A stretch of DNA of 64,000 nt from Promicromonospora sukumoe (GCF_014137995.1 NZ_JACGWV010000001.1:1054001-1118000); one strand, 5' to 3'; positions 53,630 to 62,961 are shown, counted from the stretch's first letter. Made by a program: numbers and translations. The notes: generated by a model from the sequence alone, not told the origin.

Positions 53630-54071
53630 TGACGTGACGGTGACGACACTCACGCAGGCCGGCTGGTTTCCTGGGCGGTCGATCTCCATCGACCTGTGGG
53701 TCGCGCAGCTTCGGGACGAGGGGGTAGAGGTGCATGCTGCCGCCACCGCGTTTCTCACGGAGTTCGGCGGCTTGTCGGTTGTGTACAGAGGTCCTGGTAT
53801 CTCACGTGCTCGTGAGTCGTTTGCTCTTGATCCTGAGGAGTGCGTCGGAGAAGGTGACAGATTCCTCGAGTGGTCGCAGGATCTGGGCCGCCAGATCGTT
53901 CCAGTTGGATCGCTGAGCGATGGACGGTTCTTTCTGGGGCTCGACGAAGGCTCCGAGCTCTATTCGGTAGAGGCTTTCGTGAAGACCTTCGGCCCGATGC
54001 CGGTCGCCATGGATCGCCTGGTTCTGGGGGGCATGCCTGAAGCCGTTGACGAGACGGTTGCTGGGCGGTGA
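53622..54071 (+). CDS. SUKH-3-like immunity protein
   Basis: 149 residues matching the SUKH-3 immunity group in order: TLTQAGWFPGRSISIDLWVAQL, AAATAFLTEFGGLSVVYRGP, EGDRFLEWSQDLGRQIVPVGS, then GRFFLGLDEGSELYSVEAF. SUKH proteins bind and neutralise diverse polymorphic toxins, often nucleases. ATG 53622 overlaps the upstream gene. No toxin gene is adjacent. Base composition is visibly lower in GC than the flanking operons. Family call is from sequence pattern memory, not a search. Confidence 0.68.
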   Translation: MFDDVTVTTLTQAGWFPGRSISIDLWVAQLRDEGVEVHAAATAFLTEFGGLSVVYRGPGISRARESFALDPEECVGEGDRFLEWSQDLGRQIVPVGSLSDGRFFLGLDEGSELYSVEAFVKTFGPMPVAMDRLVLGGMPEAVDETVAGR

Positions 54072-54521
54072 TCTCGCGCGGCTAGCCGTGCCGTCGTGTT
54101 CTACCTAGAAGCGTTGCGGTCGGTGAGGGAGAAGCCCTGTTGGCATTAGTGGCTCTATTGGTACGTGGTTTCGGATGAGGAGTCCGATGGAGTGCTTGTT
54201 GCCGCTGAGGAAGTAGAGGGTTTTTTGTCGACCCGGAAGAAGGGGTGCCGGAAGTGGCCTTCCTGAGGGCCCATGAGGTCGAGAAGGGTGGGGCCAGCTG
54301 CTCGATCGACGGGCTGGGCCGCCGACGGGGAAAGTGTTGGTCGCCGGGGTGTGTTGCTGTGCGTGGACAATGTCCACGCACAGCAACACACCCCGATCGC
54401 GTACGCTCTGCCGGCCTCCTGGTCTGGACAGGAGGTCGCACGCCCCAAGTGAAGGTTCGCGAAACGCACCCTGCTCCCCGTGCGGGACGTCCCGATGGTC
54501 ACCTGGACGGGGGCTGACACG
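54072..54521. other. 450-base non-coding stretch with repeat copy B
   Basis: No convincing gene on either strand; short frames are broken. The first 220 bases are relatively AT-rich and may be decayed coding DNA. The second part holds repeat copy B (54301-54407). The last 110 bases lead into the next small gene. Confidence 0.5.
54301..54407. repeat. Long repeat copy B with 51-bp palindrome
   Basis: Second copy of the 52341-52447 segment, in the same orientation, 1,960 bases away. The perfect palindrome is 54345-54395, centred on A at 54370. Compared with copy A one stem pair changed from A-T (52405/52415) to G-C (54365/54375), a compensatory change that keeps the palindrome. Confidence 0.8.
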
Positions 54522-54962
54522 ATGAACAGCCTTGAGGTGGTGGCGCTCCTCGACGAAGAGCTGCCGGCGGAACTCCACCTACGTGTGGGCAACGAGTTCT
54601 CGATCCTGGTCGAGCTGCCGGACGGCTCCGCCGTCGAGGGCTCGGGCCAGGACTTTTTCGAAGCGCTGTGTGAGGTGCGGCGCACTCTTGAGCTCGGCGG
54701 TCGCCGCCTGCTGTGTGCCGGCGCTCGAAGAAACGTCTATCCCTCTGCGATGCAGCGGCAGTGGACACAGGGTCGTCGGGCCTATGTTCTCGGGGGAGTC
54801 CCGAAGGGGGAAAAGCCTCCGGTCGTCGATATCTTCTGGCCCGCAGGAGCCGAGGACGTCGTCAGTGTCGAGGAACAACATGTCTGGTACATCCGGTGGC
54901 TGGCGACCCCTCGCGGCGAGATCCTCGAACTCGGTCCTGACGCCGAGGCACCCGAGCGATGA
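54522..54962 (+). CDS. Small hypothetical protein, immunity-island gene
   Basis: 146 residues, soluble. Notable segments are FFEALCEVRRTLELGGRRLLC, GARRNVYPSAMQRQ and RRAYVLGGVPKGEKPPVVDIF, then WYIRWLATPRGE. Similar small proteins occur in immunity islands, but I do not assign a family. The stop overlaps the next gene start by four bases (ATGA), so the two are coupled. Confidence 0.6.
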   Translation: MNSLEVVALLDEELPAELHLRVGNEFSILVELPDGSAVEGSGQDFFEALCEVRRTLELGGRRLLCAGARRNVYPSAMQRQWTQGRRAYVLGGVPKGEKPPVVDIFWPAGAEDVVSVEEQHVWYIRWLATPRGEILELGPDAEAPER

Positions 54963-55381
54963 GTGAGACGTGGGGGCTGATCGATCGGCACGAGACGGTC
55001 GAGAGAATCCAAGGTGGAGACCCCATAGTTGCCACCAGGAGCCTGCTGACATTGACGCACGCCGAGACGGATGTCTCCTGGCTCGAAGAGTTCTTGGTAC
55101 GCCTGGCCGTGGAGCACCGTTGTCGTAATGTCCGGGAGCTCGCCGTCACATGCATCGGGCACTCTGCGCGCATCAACGGACGCGTCTCGAACGACGCGGT
55201 CTATCGCTCGTTGCGCCGGTTCCTGGTGGACGACCGCCTAACGGCTCGCGCGTTGAACGCGCTGAGCGACATCGACGCCTTCACCGGTCGCCACTGGACC
55301 TCGGCCGAATGGATCTTGCTCCAGCTCTCGGCGATGAGAGTCCGGCTCAAGCACGGCGATCTGTGGTTCTGGCGGAGCTGA
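54959..55381 (+). CDS. HEAT-like repeat immunity-associated protein
   Basis: 140 residues, all-helical, with a pattern typical of short HEAT-like immunity-island proteins: GGDPIVATRSLLTLTHAETDVSWLEEF, ELAVTCIGHSARINGRV, then DDRLTARALNALSDIDAF. The last 30 residues after DIDAF do not fit the family and run into a stretch where another frame continues a plausible helix, so the 3' end may be altered. Coupled to the upstream gene by ATGA. Confidence 0.62.
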   Translation: MSETWGLIDRHETVERIQGGDPIVATRSLLTLTHAETDVSWLEEFLVRLAVEHRCRNVRELAVTCIGHSARINGRVSNDAVYRSLRRFLVDDRLTARALNALSDIDAFTGRHWTSAEWILLQLSAMRVRLKHGDLWFWRS

Positions 55382-55532
55382 TGCACAGCGATGATCTGAT
55401 GAGGCGCAGGGTTTGCGGGCTTCTGCAAGAAGACCCGCCGTGGGGAGACGACAGCCGAACCTCTTCGTTCGGGCCGGGACCCGCAGGATCAGCTGTCAGC
55501 AGCTGGTATCGAAGTCTGCGAAGGGGATGAGG

Positions 55533-55793
55533 ATGCTTTTTCAGGACGCTTACGAGGCGGCGCAGAGATATCTCGACGAGCACATGCGATCGACCCACAA
55601 GATGGAGATCGTTGTTGCCTCCTGCGCGGAGTATCCGGGTGCCTGGGTGTTCGGCTACAACACGCGCAGGTTCTTGGCGGACGGTGATCTGATGGCCACA
55701 TTGGTGGGTAACGGGCCCGTAGTGGTCCCGAAAGACGGCGGCGCGATCTACCTCGGCAGTTCGGCCTCGCCGATAGCCGATCAGCTCGCATAG
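55533..55793 (+). CDS. YrhB/Imm35-like immunity protein
   Basis: 86 residues. DAYEAAQRYLDEH, AWVFGYNTRRFLADGD, LVGNGPVVVPKDGGAIYLGSS match the YrhB/Imm35 pattern (helix, sheet, GNxP, DKxxG, LG) from start to end. Imm35 proteins are predicted to neutralise papain-like or other toxin domains. ATG 55533 was chosen because AAGGGG is 6-7 bases upstream; ATG 55527 is too close to it. Last gene before murE. Confidence 0.72.
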   Translation: MLFQDAYEAAQRYLDEHMRSTHKMEIVVASCAEYPGAWVFGYNTRRFLADGDLMATLVGNGPVVVPKDGGAIYLGSSASPIADQLA

Positions 55794-55919
55794 GTCCGGC
55801 TCCTGCCGGTGAAGGCTAGAACCATCCTTGACGTGAGCCTGGCCTGAGGGCCGACCGGACTACCCCACAACCACCACCCGAGGCCCACACCCAGGACGAG
55901 ACCCACCTCCGCGAGACGG

Positions 55920-55925
55920 TAGGTT
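55920..55925 (+). promoter_or_regulatory. -10 box of a putative leaderless murE promoter
   Basis: TAGGTT ends 7 bases before GTG 55933, the spacing of leaderless actinobacterial starts. No Shine-Dalgarno precedes murE. No clear -35 was found. Confidence 0.45.
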
Positions 55926-55932
55926 CTTCTCC

Positions 55933-57537
55933 GTGACATCCCCGATCGACCGGATCCGACCGGCCGCCACGACAGCGCGCCAGGTCTCGGACCTCGCCGT
56001 CGCGTTCGGCCTCACCATCGCCCCAGGTCAGCCCGCTGACGCCGCGGTCACGTGCGTGGCCTCGGACAACCGGGTCGCGCAGCCGGGGGACCTGTTCGTG
56101 GCCCTGCCCGGCGCCCGCGCGCACGGTGCGCAGTTCGCCGCGGACGCCGTCGGGCGCGGGGCCACCGCGATCCTCACGGACGCGCGCGGGGCCGAGCTGC
56201 TCGCGGTCGGCAGCACGGTCCCGGTCATCGTCGCCGACGACCCGCGCGCCATCCTCGGCTCCGTCGCCGCCTGGGTGCTGGGCAACCCGGCCGAGGGCCT
56301 GATGACGTTCGGCGTCACCGGCACCAACGGCAAGACCACCACGACCTACCAGCTCGACCATCTGCTGCGGGCCCTGGGCTGGACGGGCGGCCTCATCGGC
56401 ACCGTCGAGACCCGCTCCGGCGACCGCGTCATCGCCAGCACGCTGACGACGCCCGAGGCCGCCGACCTGCAGGCCCTGCTGGCCGCGATGCGCGAGGACC
56501 ACGTGCGCACCCTGTCCATGGAGGTCTCCTCGCACGCGCTGGCGCAGCACCGCGTGGACGGCATCGTGTTCGGCGTCGCCGGGTTCACCAACCTGACGCA
56601 GGACCACCTGGACTTCCACGGCGACTTCGAGTCCTACTTCGCCACCAAGGCCGACCTGTTCACGCCCGCCCGCGCGCGCCGCGGCGTCGTCACCGTCGAC
56701 GACCCCTGGGGCGAGCGCATGGCCGAGGCCGCGCAGATCCCGGTCGCCACGCTCACGACGCTGCCGGGCAAGGCCGCCGATTGGGTCGTCACCGACGTCG
56801 CGCCGCACGGCACCGGGTCCGCCTTCACGCTGACGCATCGCGACGGGCGCACGCTGCGGACCTCGACCTCGCTGCCGGGCGGCTACAACGTCGCCAACGC
56901 GGCCCTCGCCGTCGCGATGGTGCTGGAGGGCGGCTCGGACATCCGCGACGTCACCGACGCGCTGGCCGCCGCCGACGGCCTGAGCGCCACCGTGCCCGGC
57001 CGGATGGAGGTGCTGGCGACGGCCCCGCGCGTGGTCGTCGACTTCGCGCACAACACCGAGGCCCTGGAGCTCTCGCTCGCGGCCCTGCGCCCGACGACGA
57101 CGGGCAGGCTCGCCGTCGTCTTCGGTGCCACGGGCGACCGCGACCCCGGCAAGCGCCCGTTCATGGGCGCCGCCGCGGTGCACGGAGCCGACGTCGTCTA
57201 CGTGACCGACGACGACCCGCACGACGAGGACCCGGGCAAGGTGCGCACCGAGGTGCTCGCCGGAACCGGCGTCACGGACCCCGGTACCGGGGCACCCGGC
57301 AGCGGCACGCCGGGCACCGTGGAGGCGGCGGACGACAGCGGCTCGCGTACGGTGGAGGTCCACGAGGTCGCCCCGCGCGCGGATGCCATCCGCACCGCGA
57401 TCCTGGCGGCCGGCCCGGACGACACCGTGCTGGTGGCGGGTCGCGGGCACGAGACGATCCAGGAGATCGCCGGCGTGGACCACGAGCTCGACGACCGGGT
57501 CGAGGCGCGCGCCGCACTGGCGGCCCGCGGCGCGTGA
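55933..57537 (+). CDS. murE: UDP-MurNAc-tripeptide synthetase
   Basis: 534 residues. Adds the third amino acid to UDP-MurNAc-L-Ala-D-Glu. ATP loop VTGTNGKTTTTYQL, TTPEAADLQALL, STLSMEV-type Lys region (FATKADLF, carbamylated Lys), and C-terminal RMEVLATAPRVVVDFAHN. The specificity loop that is DNPR in diaminopimelate enzymes reads D427-D-P-H430 here, so a different diamino acid such as L-Lys or L-Orn is likely. A Gly/Pro/Thr-rich insertion (about 445-470; PGTGAPGSGTPG) precedes the last strand. GTG 55933. Confidence 0.96.
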   Translation: MTSPIDRIRPAATTARQVSDLAVAFGLTIAPGQPADAAVTCVASDNRVAQPGDLFVALPGARAHGAQFAADAVGRGATAILTDARGAELLAVGSTVPVIVADDPRAILGSVAAWVLGNPAEGLMTFGVTGTNGKTTTTYQLDHLLRALGWTGGLIGTVETRSGDRVIASTLTTPEAADLQALLAAMREDHVRTLSMEVSSHALAQHRVDGIVFGVAGFTNLTQDHLDFHGDFESYFATKADLFTPARARRGVVTVDDPWGERMAEAAQIPVATLTTLPGKAADWVVTDVAPHGTGSAFTLTHRDGRTLRTSTSLPGGYNVANAALAVAMVLEGGSDIRDVTDALAAADGLSATVPGRMEVLATAPRVVVDFAHNTEALELSLAALRPTTTGRLAVVFGATGDRDPGKRPFMGAAAVHGADVVYVTDDDPHDEDPGKVRTEVLAGTGVTDPGTGAPGSGTPGTVEAADDSGSRTVEVHEVAPRADAIRTAILAAGPDDTVLVAGRGHETIQEIAGVDHELDDRVEARAALAARGA

Positions 57538-57640
57538 CCCGGTAGATCGACGAGGTCGCGCGACCTCAGCAGTGAGCGTCTTACCCCAGCGGTAGACGTG
57601 CTACCCCAGCAGGACCCACGCAGGAGAGGACGACAGAGGC

Positions 57641-59119
57641 ATGATCGAGCTGACTGCGGCACAGGTCGCCGCAGCCACCGGCGGGCGGCTGCATGCCGAC
57701 CCGGACGTGACGGTCACGGGGGCGGTGATCATCGACTCGCGCCAGGCCGCGCCCGGTGCCCTCTTCGTGGCCCTGCCGGGGGAGCGGGTGGACGGGCACG
57801 ACTTCGCGGCCCGCGCCGTCTCCGCGGGAGCCACGCTGGTGCTGGCGGCACGCGAGCTGGACGGTCTGCCGACCGTCGTCGTCGACGACCCGCAGGAGGC
57901 CCTGGGCGAGCTCGCCCGGTACGTCCTGGCGACGGTCCGCGAGGGCGGCGACGGCTGGCCCAAGGTCGTGGGCGTGACGGGCTCGGTCGGCAAGACCACC
58001 ACCAAGGACCTGCTCGGCCAGCTCCTCACCCCCGAGGTGAGCGGCGAGGACGCGATCATCGTCCCCACCGGCTCGTTCAACAACGAGATCGGTCTGCCGC
58101 TGACCGTCCTGCGGGTCACGCGGGACACGCGCTACCTCATCGCCGAGATGGGCGCCGACCGCATCGGCAACATCGCCTACCTCACGCGCATCGCGCCGCC
58201 GAACGTCGGCGTCGTGCTCGCCGTGGGCGTGGCGCACGTGGGCCATTTCGGCAGCGTCGAGGCCATCGCCAAGACCAAGGCCGAGATGGTCTCCGGCGTC
58301 GTCGACGGCGGCTCCGTGGTGCTCAACGCCGACGACCTGCGCGTCGCCGCCATGGCCGGCCAGGTCGCCCCCGGCACCGCGCTGCGGACCTTCGGCACCA
58401 TCCCGTCCGCCGACGTGCGCGCCGAGGACATCTCGGTCGACGCCACCGGCCGGGCGAGCTTCACGCTCCGCGTCGCCGCCTCCGTGGCTCCGTCCACCGC
58501 AGAGACCGCCGACGACGGCGAGCAGCGCGCCGACGTCGCCCTCCAGCTCGTCGGCCCCCACCACGTGAGCAACGCGCTCGCCGCCGCGACCGTCGCCCTG
58601 CGCCTCGGGGTCCCCGTGGCCGACGTCGCGCAGCGGCTCACCGAGGCCACCGCCCGCAGCCCGCACCGCATGGCCGTCACCGAGCGGCCCGACGGCGTCA
58701 CCGTGATCGACGACGCGTACAACGCGAACCCGGACTCGATGAAGGCCGCCCTGCGCACGCTCGCCGTCATGGCGGGGCGCACGCGCCGGTCGGTCGCCGT
58801 GCTCGGCGAGATGCGTGAGCTCGGTGAAGGCGCGCGCGTCGCGCACGACGAGATCGGCCGCCTCGTGGTACGGCTGAACATCAAGCAGCTCGTCGTGGTG
58901 GGCGACGGCGCCTACCACATCCACGAGGGCGCCATGCAGGAAGGTTCCTGGGGCTCGGAGACGATCTTCGTGCCCGACCTGCCCGCCGCCCGCTCGCTGC
59001 TGGACGAGTCGCTGGAGTCCGGCGACGTCGTGCTCGTGAAGTCGTCGCTCGGCTCCGGGCTCTGGGAGCTCGGCGACCACCTGTCGATGGCACAGACCAA
59101 TAAGGACAACAACAAGTGA
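57641..59119 (+). CDS. murF: UDP-MurNAc-tripeptide:D-Ala-D-Ala ligase
   Basis: 492 residues. ATP loop [14 protein letters not shown], then [26 protein letters not shown] and [10 protein letters not shown], all standard MurF motifs. Completes the cytoplasmic pentapeptide precursor. ATG 57641 has GGAGAGG upstream. 103 bases separate it from murE, including two copies of a CGT-N2-ACCCCAGC-like 14-mer. The stop overlaps mraY (GTGA). Confidence 0.96.
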   Translation: MIELTAAQVAAATGGRLHADPDVTVTGAVIIDSRQAAPGALFVALPGERVDGHDFAARAVSAGATLVLAARELDGLPTVVVDDPQEALGELARYVLATVREGGDGWPKVVGVTGSVGKTTTKDLLGQLLTPEVSGEDAIIVPTGSFNNEIGLPLTVLRVTRDTRYLIAEMGADRIGNIAYLTRIAPPNVGVVLAVGVAHVGHFGSVEAIAKTKAEMVSGVVDGGSVVLNADDLRVAAMAGQVAPGTALRTFGTIPSADVRAEDISVDATGRASFTLRVAASVAPSTAETADDGEQRADVALQLVGPHHVSNALAAATVALRLGVPVADVAQRLTEATARSPHRMAVTERPDGVTVIDDAYNANPDSMKAALRTLAVMAGRTRRSVAVLGEMRELGEGARVAHDEIGRLVVRLNIKQLVVVGDGAYHIHEGAMQEGSWGSETIFVPDLPAARSLLDESLESGDVVLVKSSLGSGLWELGDHLSMAQTNKDNNK

Positions 59120-60198
59120 TCGCGATCCTGGTCAGCGCCGCAGTGGCGCTGCTCGTGGCCCTGCTGGGCACACCGGTCTTCATCCGGTTCCTGGTCCACA
59201 AGAACTACGGCCAGTTCGTCCGCGAGGACGGCCCCACGGGGCACTTCACCAAGCGCGGTACCCCGACCATGGGCGGCGTCGTCATGATCGCGGCCACCCT
59301 GATCGGCGTCGCGGCCTCCATGCTGGTGTCGGGGCGGCTGCCGAGCGTGTCGGCGCTGCTGGCGCTCTACCTCATGGCGGGCCTCGGCCTGGTCGGGTTC
59401 CTCGACGACTTCACCAAGATCCGCAAGCAGCGGTCGCTCGGCCTGACGGCCCGCGCCAAGCTGATCGGCCAGGGCATCGTCGGCATCTCGTTCGCCGTGC
59501 TCGCGCTGCAGTTCCCCAACGAGAACTCGCGCACCCCGGCGTCGACCAAGATCTCGTTCCTGCGCGACACCGAGTTCGACCTGGCGTTCGCCGGCGCGAC
59601 CGTCGGCCTGATCCTCTTCGTGATCTGGGCCAACCTGCTGGTCTCGGCCTGGTCCAACGCGGTGAACCTGACCGACGGCCTGGACGGCCTGGCCACCGGC
59701 GTCTCGATCATCACCTTCGGCGCGTACGTGCTGGTCGGCATCTGGCAGCTCAACCAGTCCTGCCAGTTCCTGGCCACGGCCGGCCCACGCTGTTATGAGG
59801 TGCGCGACCCGCAGGACCTCGCGATCGTCGCCGCAGCCATCACGGGCGCCTGCGTCGGCTTCCTGTGGTGGAACGCCAACCCCGCCAAGATCTTCATGGG
59901 CGACACCGGCTCCCTCGCCCTCGGCGGCGCCCTGGCCGGCCTGTCGATCCTGAGCCGCACCGAGCTGCTGGGCGTGCTCATCGGCGGCATGTTCGTGCTC
60001 ATCGTCTCGTCCGTGGTGATCCAGGTGAGCTTCTTCAAGATGACCGGCCGGCGCGTCTTCAAGATGGCGCCGCTGCAGCACCACTTCGAGCTCTCGGGCT
60101 GGGGCGAGGTCACCATCGTGATCCGGTTCTGGCTCATCGCGGGCCTGCTCGCCGGCCTCGGGATGGGGATCTTCTACGCCGAGTGGGTGGCCTCGTGA
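59116..60198 (+). CDS. mraY: Phospho-MurNAc-pentapeptide translocase
   Basis: 360 residues, ten membrane helices. Catalytic and Mg-binding loops: [35 protein letters not shown], and [14 protein letters not shown]. Makes lipid I by joining UDP-MurNAc-pentapeptide to undecaprenyl phosphate. GTG 59116 overlaps murF; the end overlaps murD by four bases. Confidence 0.97.
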   Translation: MIAILVSAAVALLVALLGTPVFIRFLVHKNYGQFVREDGPTGHFTKRGTPTMGGVVMIAATLIGVAASMLVSGRLPSVSALLALYLMAGLGLVGFLDDFTKIRKQRSLGLTARAKLIGQGIVGISFAVLALQFPNENSRTPASTKISFLRDTEFDLAFAGATVGLILFVIWANLLVSAWSNAVNLTDGLDGLATGVSIITFGAYVLVGIWQLNQSCQFLATAGPRCYEVRDPQDLAIVAAAITGACVGFLWWNANPAKIFMGDTGSLALGGALAGLSILSRTELLGVLIGGMFVLIVSSVVIQVSFFKMTGRRVFKMAPLQHHFELSGWGEVTIVIRFWLIAGLLAGLGMGIFYAEWVAS

Positions 60199-61682
60199 CC
60201 GAGGCCCCCGGGCCCGAAGGCGACACCTACGGCCCGGCCGAGCCGCGCGTCCCCCTCGCACAGGCGCGCGTGGTCCTGGCCGGGCTCGGCGTCACCGGGC
60301 GGTCGCTCCAGCGCGTCCTCGAACCGCGCGTCGCCTCCCTGGTCACCGTGGACGACAGGGCGCACGACGCCGACCACGGCGCGCTCGACGCCGACGCCGC
60401 GGCCGCCCTGCTCGCAGACGCCGACCTGCTCGTCGCCTCGCCCGGCTTCCCGCCGCACCACCCGGTGGTCGCCGCGGCGCTGGCCGCGGGCGTGCCCGTG
60501 TGGAGCGAGGTCGAGCTCGCCTGGCGCCTGCGCGCGAACCGCCTCGGCACCGACGAGCCGGCCGCCTGGCTCGGCATCACCGGCTCCAACGGCAAGACGA
60601 CCACCGTCGAGATGCTCGCGGCCATCCTGCGGGCCGCGGGCCTGCGCACCGCCGCCGTCGGGAACGTGGGCCGCTCCCTCGTGGAGGCGGCCCTGGACCC
60701 GATGCTCGACGTGATCGCCGTCGAGCTGTCCAGCTTCCAGCTCCACTTCACGCACACGATGTCGCTGCAGGCGGGCGCCGTGCTCAACGTCTCCGCCGAC
60801 CACCTCGACTGGCACGGCTCGCTCGCCGCCTACACCCGCGACAAGGGCCGCATCTACGAGAACGTCCAGGTCGCGTGCGTCTACAACGTCGCCGACGCGA
60901 CGACCGAGGACCTGGTGCGCGAGGCCGACGTGGTCGACGGCGCGCGCGCCGTCGGCTTCGCCGTCGGCACCCCCGGCCCCGGCGACCTCGGGCTGGTCGA
61001 CGACGTCCTCGTGGACCGCGCCTTCCACGCCGCCGACGACGACCCGGACCGCCGCAAGAGCGCCGCCGAGCTCGGCACGCTCGCGGACCTGAAGCAGCTC
61101 GGCGACCACAACGGCGTCGTGCCCACGCACATCGTCGCGGACGCCCTGGCCGCCGCCGCGCTGGCCCGGGCGCACGGCGTGCCCGCGTCCGCCGTCCGCG
61201 ACGGCCTGCGGTCGTTCGGGCCCGGCGAGCACCGCATCCAGCGGGTCGCGGAGTCGGCCGGTGTCACCTACGTGAACGACTCCAAGGCGACGAACGCGCA
61301 CTCCGCGGCCGCCTCGCTGGCGGGCTTCGCGCACGGCACCGTGGTGTGGATCGCGGGCGGCCTGGCCAAGGGCGCCACGTTCGACGACCTCGTCTCCTCG
61401 CGCGCCGACCGGATGCGGGCCGCCGTCGTCATCGGCGCCGAACCTGGCCCGCTGGCCGACACGCTGGCCCGACACGCGCCCAAGGTCCCGGTTGTGGTGA
61501 TCGATCCCGGTGACACTGAGACCGTGATGCGCCGGGCGGTCGAGGCCGCGCGGGACCTCGCGCAGGCGGGGGACACCGTGCTGCTGGCACCGGCGGGCGC
61601 GTCGCAGGACCAGTTCGCCTCGTACGCGCACCGCGGCGAGGAGTTCGTCCGCGTGGTGCGTGACCTGACCACCACGCGCTGA
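60195..61682 (+). CDS. murD: UDP-MurNAc-L-Ala:D-Glu ligase
   Basis: 495 residues. N-terminal nucleotide-sugar domain ([17 protein letters not shown]), ATP loop [25 protein letters not shown] segment ([13 protein letters not shown]), [12 protein letters not shown], and C-terminal [22 protein letters not shown] and [12 protein letters not shown]. Adds D-Glu to UDP-MurNAc-L-Ala. Slightly longer than usual because of a 25-residue N-terminal leader ([13 protein letters not shown]...). GTG 60195 overlaps mraY. Confidence 0.96.
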   Translation: MTEAPGPEGDTYGPAEPRVPLAQARVVLAGLGVTGRSLQRVLEPRVASLVTVDDRAHDADHGALDADAAAALLADADLLVASPGFPPHHPVVAAALAAGVPVWSEVELAWRLRANRLGTDEPAAWLGITGSNGKTTTVEMLAAILRAAGLRTAAVGNVGRSLVEAALDPMLDVIAVELSSFQLHFTHTMSLQAGAVLNVSADHLDWHGSLAAYTRDKGRIYENVQVACVYNVADATTEDLVREADVVDGARAVGFAVGTPGPGDLGLVDDVLVDRAFHAADDDPDRRKSAAELGTLADLKQLGDHNGVVPTHIVADALAAAALARAHGVPASAVRDGLRSFGPGEHRIQRVAESAGVTYVNDSKATNAHSAAASLAGFAHGTVVWIAGGLAKGATFDDLVSSRADRMRAAVVIGAEPGPLADTLARHAPKVPVVVIDPGDTETVMRRAVEAARDLAQAGDTVLLAPAGASQDQFASYAHRGEEFVRVVRDLTTTR

Positions 61683-61702
61683 GCCGCGGGAAGGGGCAGG
61701 GG

Positions 61703-62950
61703 ATGGCCACGACGACCACGAGCCGCAAGGCACCCGACCGCAAGGCCGACGCCCGGCCCTGGCTCGGTCAGTGGAACTCGACGGTGACCAGTTACTACCT
61801 GCTGGTGGGCACCACGGGGCTGCTGACCGTGATCGGCCTGATCATGGTGCTGTCCAGCTCGACGGTGACCTCCATCGCGGAGGGGCAGTCGCCGTACGCG
61901 GCCTTCCTGGTCCAGGCGCAGTACGCGCTGATGGGCCTGCCGGTGCTGCTGATCGCCGCCCACCTGCCGATCCGCTGGTACAAGATGCTCGCGCTGCCCG
62001 CGCTCCTGGTGGCGGTGGCGCTGCTCGTCGCGGTGATCTTCATGGGTGAGGTCACCAACGGCCAGCAGAACTGGCTCTCCTTCGGGCCGGTCCGCTTCCA
62101 GCCCTCCGAGCTGGCCAAGCTCGCCCTCGCCGTCTGGCTGGGCACCGTGCTGGGCCGCAAGCAGGCGCTGCTCGGGAGCTGGTCGCACGCGATCATGCCC
62201 GCGGTGCCCGGGGCGGTCGTGGTCATGGGCCTGGTGCTCGGCGGCGGCGACCTCGGCACGGCCCTGGTGATCGGCCTGCTCGTGGCCGGCGCGTTCCTCG
62301 TGGCCGGCGTCCCCCTCTCGCTGATGGGGCTCGGCAGCGCCGTCGCCGCGTTCGTCGTCGGGTACGTGTTCATCCTGCAGCAGGGGTCCGGCGACCGGCT
62401 GCGGCGCATCATCGCGACCTACGGCGCGGAGTGCGACGCCGCCTCGGAGTGCTACCAGTCCCTCCACGGCCTGTTCGGCCTCGGCACGGGCGGCCTCTGG
62501 GGCGTGGGCCTGGGCGGCAGCCGCGAGAAGTGGAACTACCTGCCCGAGGCCCACAACGACTTCATCTTCGCCGTGATCGGCGAGGAGCTCGGCCTGTTCG
62601 GCACGGTGCTGGTGCTCGCGCTGTTCGCCGTGCTGGGGCTGGCGATGAGCCGCGTGATCCGGCGGCACACGGACCCGTTCGTCAAGGTCACCACGGCCGC
62701 CGTCGGCTGCTGGATCGTGGGCCAGGCGTTCGTGAACATCGGCGTGGTCATCGGCGTGCTGCCGGTGATCGGAGTGCCGCTGCCGCTGGTCTCCGCCGGC
62801 GGCTCGGCCCTGATCACCACCATGGCCGCGCTCGGGATGGTGATCTCGTTCGCCCGGACCGAGCCAGGGGCTGCCAAGGCGCTCGCTGCACGCGGTAGCG
62901 TCGTCCGCAAGTCACTGGCTGTGCTGGGCGGCGCGGTACGGAGACGGTAG
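61703..62950 (+). CDS. ftsW: Septal peptidoglycan glycosyltransferase (SEDS)
   Basis: 415 residues, ten membrane helices. SEDS signatures: SFGPVRFQPSELAKLA, GLGTGGLWGVGLGGSREKW, LPEAHNDFIFAVIGEELG (catalytic loop) and PLVSAGGSAL. Polymerises lipid II at the septum with FtsI. ATG 61703 follows GAAGGGG. 20 bases after murD. Confidence 0.97.
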   Translation: MATTTTSRKAPDRKADARPWLGQWNSTVTSYYLLVGTTGLLTVIGLIMVLSSSTVTSIAEGQSPYAAFLVQAQYALMGLPVLLIAAHLPIRWYKMLALPALLVAVALLVAVIFMGEVTNGQQNWLSFGPVRFQPSELAKLALAVWLGTVLGRKQALLGSWSHAIMPAVPGAVVVMGLVLGGGDLGTALVIGLLVAGAFLVAGVPLSLMGLGSAVAAFVVGYVFILQQGSGDRLRRIIATYGAECDAASECYQSLHGLFGLGTGGLWGVGLGGSREKWNYLPEAHNDFIFAVIGEELGLFGTVLVLALFAVLGLAMSRVIRRHTDPFVKVTTAAVGCWIVGQAFVNIGVVIGVLPVIGVPLPLVSAGGSALITTMAALGMVISFARTEPGAAKALAARGSVVRKSLAVLGGAVRRR

Positions 62951-62961
62951 AAAAGTGCACG

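Noticed and set aside
52341..54407. Interpretation of the two long repeats as an insertion-sequence pair
   Set aside because: No transposase gene lies inside or beside either copy, the copies are only about 107 bp, and no target-site duplication was visible.
57580..57622. Two ACCCCAGC-containing 14-mers between murE and murF
   Set aside because: A single short direct repeat in a 103-base gap with no symmetry or known binding motif; chance is likely.
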